Shown piece by piece: positions 9,053 through 13,307 of a stretch of 13,307 nucleotides of DNA. Source of the DNA: Acidobacteriota bacterium (GTDB lineage Bacteria > Acidobacteriota > Vicinamibacteria > Vicinamibacterales > 2-12-FULL-66-21). A model generated the notes under the pieces. It was not told the DNA's origin. It saw nothing but the letters and a program-made list of their open reading frames with translations, and searched no databases. The translations under genes and the position numbers were made by a program. The DNA lies in NCBI GenBank assembly GCA_013694845.1, contig JACDBQ010000596.1, positions 1 to 13,307 on the forward strand. The letters are read 5' to 3'. Each line of letters begins with the position of its first letter. The first letter of the stretch is position 1.

Positions 9053-9931
9053 CTATTGATTTGCCAGCTTCTTCATCAACACCGGCAGGAACTCGCGGAT
9101 CCGGCGGTCCCAGTAGTCCCACGTATGGGCGCCCGCGACTTCGTGGTACTCGTAGGCGACGCCGCTTTTGTGCAGGGCGGCGACGGCCTCGCGGTTCGCG
9201 GCGAGCAGCCCGTCGGCTGTGCCGCAGTCGAGATATAGATAGGGCGCGCCGGGCGGCTTGAGGGTGGCGGCCAACGCGAACACGTCGTTGGTCTGACGGG
9301 TCTCGCTTCCTGCCGGTCCGAAGATCTTCTGCATCCGATCCGCCTCGGTTTTCCCGATCCGCGACTCCAGCTCACCGGCCCGTGCCGCGTTCAGCGCCCC
9401 GCTGAAGCTCCCTGCCACCGCGAACGCTGCCGGACGCTTCAGCGCCAGCTTGAGCGCGCCGTAGCCGCCCATCGACAGCCCCGCGATCGATCGCCCGTAT
9501 CGTGAGTTGACCGTGCGGAACTTCTTGACAACATCCGCTTGCAGGTCGGTCAGCACGTAATCCTCGAAGCGAGCGGTCCCGTCCGCGGAGTTCGTGTACC
9601 ACTGGTTTTCGCCGTCCGGCATCACGATGATCAGTGGCAGGGGGCGGCTGTAATCCGCGAGGTTCGAGCGGCTCGTCCAATCCTTGTAGTCGCCACCGAG
9701 GCCGTGCAGCAGGTACAGGACCGGATACCGTTTCAACGATCCCGCGTAGCCGTCCGGGAGCAGCACCCGGTAATTCATCGTCCGCCCGAGTGCCGGGCTG
9801 GCGACCGACTCCTCGAGCAATCTCGTGCCCGCCATGACGGCTTGTGCCTGCGCGACGGGCTTGCCCTGTGAGCCCGCGTCGACGTGCGCAGGCGTGTGCA
9901 ACAGGACTGCGGCGAGAAGAAGGAATCGCAT
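9053..9931 (-). CDS. Exported esterase, PF00756 (esterase D-like) alpha/beta hydrolase
   Basis: 292-aa serine esterase of the 'putative esterase' family (PF00756; relatives include S-formylglutathione hydrolase, enterochelin and feruloyl esterases and mycolyltransferases). The N-terminus MRFLLLAAVLLHTPAHVDAG looks like a signal peptide, implying periplasmic or secreted action. Family landmarks: YPVLYLLHGLGGDYKDW (oxyanion region), IIVMPDGENQWYTN, the nucleophile elbow GLSMGGYGA with Ser153, LDCGTADGLL with the probable acid Asp240, and GAHTWDYWD with His269. The triad is thus complete and the length is normal. Substrate unknown; the signal peptide argues against the cytosolic formaldehyde-detoxifying enzyme. 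Its start codon lies 19 bp from that of sucA on the other strand. TATAAT (9945-9940) ends 8 bases before the ATG, with no room for a Shine-Dalgarno, so its mRNA may be leaderless. It converges with the permease gene. Confidence 0.9.
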   Translation of the reverse strand: MRFLLLAAVLLHTPAHVDAGSQGKPVAQAQAVMAGTRLLEESVASPALGRTMNYRVLLPDGYAGSLKRYPVLYLLHGLGGDYKDWTSRSNLADYSRPLPLIIVMPDGENQWYTNSADGTARFEDYVLTDLQADVVKKFRTVNSRYGRSIAGLSMGGYGALKLALKRPAAFAVAGSFSGALNAARAGELESRIGKTEADRMQKIFGPAGSETRQTNDVFALAATLKPPGAPYLYLDCGTADGLLAANREAVAALHKSGVAYEYHEVAGAHTWDYWDRRIREFLPVLMKKLANQ

Positions 9932-9938
9932 GCGATAG

Positions 9939-9945
9939 GATTATA
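9939..9945. promoter_or_regulatory. Overlapping divergent -10 elements for the esterase and sucA
   Basis: On the minus strand, TATAAT (9945-9940) is a perfect -10 ending 8 bases before the esterase ATG. On the plus strand, GATTAT (9939-9944), four of six to consensus with both key positions kept, ends 6 bases before sucA ATG 9951. The two would share DNA, so the promoters should be mutually exclusive at any moment. No convincing -35 was found for either; they would lie inside the opposite coding region. Confidence 0.5.
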
Positions 9946-9950
9946 GATAC

Positions 9951-12770
9951 ATGGCCAGTTGGCAGGAATTCAGCGGGCTGAACCGCGGGTACGTGCTCGA
10001 GCTGTACGAAAAATTCCGTCAGGACCCCGCCTCTGTCGACGCAGGCACGCGCGCGCTCTTCGAGCAGTGGACGCCACCGGCTGAGAATGTCCCGGAACTG
10101 ACCGCCGGGCTCCCGGTCCACAAGATCGTCGGCGCCGTGAACCTTGCTCAGTCGATCCGCCGGTACGGCCATCTGGCGTCCCAGCTCGATCCGCTCGGTT
10201 CGCGTCCACAGGGTGATCCTTCCCTGGTCGCGGAGACGCACTTCGTCACCAACGAGGACCTCCGGGCACTGCCTGCGTCCCTCATCTGGTCGGCGCTGGC
10301 CGAGAACGCGGCCAACATGCTCGAGGTCGTCGATGCCTTCCGCCGCGTGTACTGTTCGACCACCGGGTATGACTTCGCGCACGTATTCGTGCCTGAAGAG
10401 CGGCACTGGCTCCGCCAGGCGGTGGAAACAGGCCGCTACCGGTCGCCCGCCGACCCGATCGACCCGACCGCGTTGCTCGACCGGCTCACGCAGGTCGAAG
10501 CCTTCGAACGCTTTCTTCACCGGACCTTTCCCGGCAAGACCCGGTTCTCGATCGAAGGGCTCGACATGCTCGTGCCGGTGCTCGACGAGATCATCGGTGA
10601 CGCGGCGGAATTCGGCGTGCGCCACATTCTCATCGGGATGGCGCATCGCGGCCGGCTGAACGTCATGGCGCACGTGCTGAACAAGCCGTACGCACAGATC
10701 CTCGCGGAGTTCAAAGAGCCGGTCTCCGGCAAGGGCTTTCGAGAGGACATGGCGTGGACGGGTGACGTGAAGTACCACGCGGGTGCGCGGCGTGCCCTGA
10801 AGGGAGGCGCCGAGATCGACGTCGTCGTAGCGATGCCGCCGAACCCCAGCCATCTCGAAGCTGTCAATCCGGTCGTCGTCGGCATGGCGCGCGCAGCCGG
10901 AACCTTCGTGGACAAGGCGGGCCCCCCGACATTTGATGCGACCTGCAGCCTGCCAATCCTGATCCACGGTGACGCGGCGTTCCCGGGCCAGGGGGTGGTC
11001 GCCGAGACGCTGAACCTGTCGCGCCTCCGCGGGTACGACACCGGCGGCACGATCCACATCATCGTCAACAACCAGCTCGGTTTCACGACGGGTGCCGAGG
11101 ACGAATACAGCACGTCCTACGCGAGCGGGCTCGCCCGGGGTTTCAAGATCCCGATCATCCATGTGAATGCCGACGACCCTGAAGCCTGCGTCGAAGCCGC
11201 GCGCCTGGCGATCGCCTACCGGAAGCAGTTCCAGCGCGACTTCCTGATCGACCTGATCGGCTACCGACGTCATGGGCACAACGAAGGGGACGAGCCCGCA
11301 TTCACGCAGCCGCTCATGTACCAAAGGATCGCCGCGCACCCGACCGTGCGGGAGGTGTGGGCGACGACGCTGGTCGCGCGCGGCGTGATCAAGGACGGTG
11401 CGGCCGCGACGCTGTCGTCCGACTACATGGCCACCCTCCAGCAGGCGATGGACACGCTCGAGCCGGAACTGGACTACATCGAACCGCAGCCCGAGGCGCC
11501 GCCGGCCGGAGCCGCATCGAAGGCCGAAACCGGCGTGCTGATCGAGAGCCTGCGCGAGCTGAATGCATCGCTCGTCCGGCTGCCTGACGGATTCGTAATT
11601 CACCGCAAGCTGGAGCGCGTGCGCGAGAAACGGCCCACGATGCTCGACAAGGCAGACGACCGGACGGTCGACTGGGCCGCCGCCGAGGAGCTGGCATTCG
11701 CATCGATCCTTGCGGATGGCACGAGCATCAGGCTGACCGGCGAAGACGTCGAACGTGGGACATTCAGTCATCGCCACGCGGTGTTCCACGACGTGAACAC
11801 CGGCCGGGTGCATCTGCCGCTGCAGCAGATTCCGCAGGCACGTGCGGCATTCGAGATCCGCAACAGCCCGCTGACCGAAAATGCCCTGATCGGATTCGAG
11901 TTCGGTTACAACATCCAGGAGCCGTCGCGGCTCGTGATCTGGGAAGCGCAGTACGGCGATTTCATCAACGGCGCACAGACGATGATCGACGAGTTCCTCG
12001 TGTCGGCCCGGGGCAAGTGGGGCTTGCGGCCCTCGCTGGTGTTGCTGCTGCCCCACGCGCATGAAGGGCAGGGGCCGGATCATGCCAGTGCCCGGCCCGA
12101 GCGCTTTCTGCAGCTCGCGGCCGACATCAACATCCGGATCGCCAACTGCACGACCGCGGCGCAGTATTTCCACCTGCTGCGGCGGCAGGCGGCCTTGCTG
12201 ACGGTGGATCCGCTTCCGCTCGTCGTGCTGACGCCCAAAAGCCTGCTGCGCCATGCCGCCGTCGCGTCGACTCCGCGCGAGTTGGCCGAAGGCCGGTTCC
12301 GCATGCTGATCGCCGACGACGGCGCGGCCGACCGGATGCAGGACATCCGGCGGGTGCTGCTCTGTTCCGGGAAGGTTTACGTCGATCTGATGGCGAGCGA
12401 GCACCGGGCCGCGCGCACGGACGTCGCGGTCTGCCGCCTCGAGCAGCTCTATCCATTACCGATGCGCGACCTGCGCGCGATGCTGGACGGCTACGCGAAC
12501 GCCGTGGAAGTCGTGTGGGTGCAGGAGGAGCCGGAGAACATGGGCGCGTGGGACTTCATCCGGCCGCACTTGACCGAGCTGTCGGGTGACCGACCGCTGC
12601 GCCGGGTCGCACGACCTCGAAGCGCCAGCCCGGCGGAAGGGTCCGCTGCCCGCCACGCGACCAACCAGCAGGCGCTCGTCGACCAGGCCTTCGGCGCGCC
12701 ACCTGGATCCGGTGAGAACGTTTCCAGGAAGGCCGAGCAGGATACGGCGCTCACGAGCGCGAAGGGTTAG
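9951..12770 (+). CDS. sucA: 2-oxoglutarate dehydrogenase E1 component
   Basis: Thiamine-diphosphate-dependent decarboxylase that starts the 2-oxoglutarate dehydrogenase reaction of the TCA cycle, passing the succinyl group to lipoyl-E2; cytosolic complex. 939 aa, a normal length. The N-terminal E2-docking helix is LNRGYVLELYEKFRQDP, residues 10-26. The dehydrogenase domain (about 200-500) has GMAHRGRLN (229-237), NPSHLEAVNPVVVG, the ThDP/Mg motif HGDAAFPGQG (339-348, Asp341) ending at NNQLGF (373-378), and GYRRHGHNEGDEPAFTQPLM. The pyrimidine-binding transketolase domain (from about 574) has ERGTFSHRHAVFHD and GFEFGYNIQEPSRLVIWEAQ. The C-terminal domain carries QEEPENMGAWDFI. The last 25 or so residues are a low-complexity tail. 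It lacks the fused E2-like N-terminus of mycobacterial Kgd. ATG 9951 is the first start after the divergent gap; AGGA at 9937-9940 is a weak, 10-base-spaced ribosome site. It forms an operon with sucB. Confidence 0.97.
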   Translation: MASWQEFSGLNRGYVLELYEKFRQDPASVDAGTRALFEQWTPPAENVPELTAGLPVHKIVGAVNLAQSIRRYGHLASQLDPLGSRPQGDPSLVAETHFVTNEDLRALPASLIWSALAENAANMLEVVDAFRRVYCSTTGYDFAHVFVPEERHWLRQAVETGRYRSPADPIDPTALLDRLTQVEAFERFLHRTFPGKTRFSIEGLDMLVPVLDEIIGDAAEFGVRHILIGMAHRGRLNVMAHVLNKPYAQILAEFKEPVSGKGFREDMAWTGDVKYHAGARRALKGGAEIDVVVAMPPNPSHLEAVNPVVVGMARAAGTFVDKAGPPTFDATCSLPILIHGDAAFPGQGVVAETLNLSRLRGYDTGGTIHIIVNNQLGFTTGAEDEYSTSYASGLARGFKIPIIHVNADDPEACVEAARLAIAYRKQFQRDFLIDLIGYRRHGHNEGDEPAFTQPLMYQRIAAHPTVREVWATTLVARGVIKDGAAATLSSDYMATLQQAMDTLEPELDYIEPQPEAPPAGAASKAETGVLIESLRELNASLVRLPDGFVIHRKLERVREKRPTMLDKADDRTVDWAAAEELAFASILADGTSIRLTGEDVERGTFSHRHAVFHDVNTGRVHLPLQQIPQARAAFEIRNSPLTENALIGFEFGYNIQEPSRLVIWEAQYGDFINGAQTMIDEFLVSARGKWGLRPSLVLLLPHAHEGQGPDHASARPERFLQLAADINIRIANCTTAAQYFHLLRRQAALLTVDPLPLVVLTPKSLLRHAAVASTPRELAEGRFRMLIADDGAADRMQDIRRVLLCSGKVYVDLMASEHRAARTDVAVCRLEQLYPLPMRDLRAMLDGYANAVEVVWVQEEPENMGAWDFIRPHLTELSGDRPLRRVARPRSASPAEGSAARHATNQQALVDQAFGAPPGSGENVSRKAEQDTALTSAKG
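12762..12766 (+). promoter_or_regulatory. Shine-Dalgarno AAGGG for sucB
   Basis: AAGGG within the last sucA codons lies seven bases before ATG 12774, fixing the sucB start and indicating co-translation with sucA. Confidence 0.7.
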
Positions 12771-12773
12771 TTG

Positions 12774-13307
12774 ATGCCAGCCAACATCGTTGTTCCTGAA
12801 GTGGGTGAATCGATCGTCGATGCGCGCGTCGCGAAGTGGCTGAAGACCGAGGGGGACGCCGTCGCCGCGGGCGATCCTCTGGTCGAGCTTGAAACGGACA
12901 AGATCGACCTCGAGGTCGCGGCGCCGCAGGCCGGGGTTCTCACGCGCATCGACCACAAGGACGGGGCCGACGTGAAGGTGGGCGACGTGCTGGGAGTGAT
13001 CGAGCCCGGTCCTGCCTCCGCCGCCTCCCCACTCGGGGCCGCCGCCGATGACGCCGCGGCTCAGAAGACGACGGGTTCGACCGTCGCGGAAACACCCGAC
13101 GCGGCAGGGGCTGCGAAGACCCGTGCCACACCAACGGCCCGCAAGGCTGCGGAACAGAATGCCGTCGATCTCACGAGCCTCAAGGGTAGCGGCGATGCCG
13201 GTCGCGTGATGCGACGCGACGTGGAGCAGGCCGCCGGAGGCGAGACGAAGGCGACCGCCGAACCGCAGCAGCCGGCCGCCAGACCCGCGGCGCCCGTTGC
13301 CCCGAAC
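12774..13307 (+). CDS. sucB: Dihydrolipoamide succinyltransferase E2 (N-terminal part, cut by window end)
   Basis: Core subunit of the 2-oxoglutarate dehydrogenase complex; its lipoyl arm accepts the succinyl group from E1 and transfers it to CoA. Only the first 178 residues are in the window, with the frame open to the last base. The lipoyl domain (about 1-80) begins MPANIVVPEVGESIVDARVA and has the lipoylated lysine Lys43 in ELETDKIDLEV; the ETDK version is usual for succinyltransferases. A long Ala/Pro-rich linker follows. The peripheral-subunit (E3/E1) binding domain is at about 117-153 (RATPTARKAAEQNAVDLTSL, then KGSGDAGRVMRRDV). A second Ala/Pro linker starts before the cut. The catalytic acyltransferase domain with its HxxxD motif lies outside. 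It starts 3 nt after sucA with its own ribosome site, so the pair is an operon. A branched-chain or pyruvate E2 is less likely given the adjacent sucA. Confidence 0.95.
   Translation, partial: MPANIVVPEVGESIVDARVAKWLKTEGDAVAAGDPLVELETDKIDLEVAAPQAGVLTRIDHKDGADVKVGDVLGVIEPGPASAASPLGAAADDAAAQKTTGSTVAETPDAAGAAKTRATPTARKAAEQNAVDLTSLKGSGDAGRVMRRDVEQAAGGETKATAEPQQPAARPAAPVAPN

Noticed and set aside
9372..12404. A 1010-codon open frame on the minus strand opposite sucA and part of the esterase gene
   Set aside because: It lies fully antisense to a textbook sucA and in a different frame from the esterase. Its translation has no recognisable domain and is rich in Arg/His/Asp/Val, as expected for the complement of GC-rich codons. 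Long antisense frames are common at this base composition.

Overview
The window reads as chromosomal DNA of a GC-rich bacterium, most likely an Acidobacteriota member (Vicinamibacteria-like; the class is an inference). The pointers are a PadR regulator directly coupled to a duplicated FtsX/MacB-type permease of the 'ADOP' kind (acidobacterial duplicated orphan permease), a VWFA-related domain remnant of acidobacterial style, and intergenic repeats rich in CACCAAGG and CAATCCGCAAT. No phage, plasmid, insertion sequence, CRISPR array, tRNA or rRNA was seen.

Layout, left to right: (1) 3-615 (+), the end of a VWFA-related secreted-protein gene that appears decayed, with two -1 frame breaks and a probable internal deletion. 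(2) 670-1632 (-), a PhzF-family isomerase, divergent from (3) 1680-4061 (+), a type IIA topoisomerase A subunit of gyrase/topoisomerase IV type. (4) 4062-4287, a repeat-bearing spacer. (5) 4288-5709 (+), an exported PQQ-like beta-propeller protein with a paired EF-hand insert. (6) 5715-8816 (+), a PadR regulator with a perfect operator-like palindrome over its start, overlapping by 4 nt the ADOP permease. (7) 8817-9052, a convergent spacer with an imperfect hairpin repeat and an 8-bp tandem repeat. (8) 9053-9931 (-), an exported esterase, whose start lies only 19 bp from (9) 9951-12770 (+), 2-oxoglutarate dehydrogenase E1 (sucA), followed after 3 nt by (10) sucB (E2), cut by the window end.

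Functionally, sucA-sucB form the TCA-cycle 2-oxoglutarate dehydrogenase operon; the E3 component is not visible. PadR and the permease form a self-contained regulated pair, with PadR probably repressing both genes through the palindrome. The topoisomerase is housekeeping. The propeller protein, esterase and PhzF protein stand alone and their substrates cannot be read from the sequence.

A recurring theme is weak or missing Shine-Dalgarno sequence at transcription-unit starts (topoisomerase, padR, esterase, partly sucA), with -10-like hexamers 6-8 nt before the start codon at some of them, while genes inside operons (permease, sucB) have clear AAGGG sites. This suggests leaderless mRNAs. I found no clearly new multi-gene system here. 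The most worthwhile leads are the padR operator/promoter architecture, the 19-bp divergent esterase/sucA promoter region, the EF-hand insert in the propeller, the position of the GyrA-box-like motif, and the interspersed repeats.
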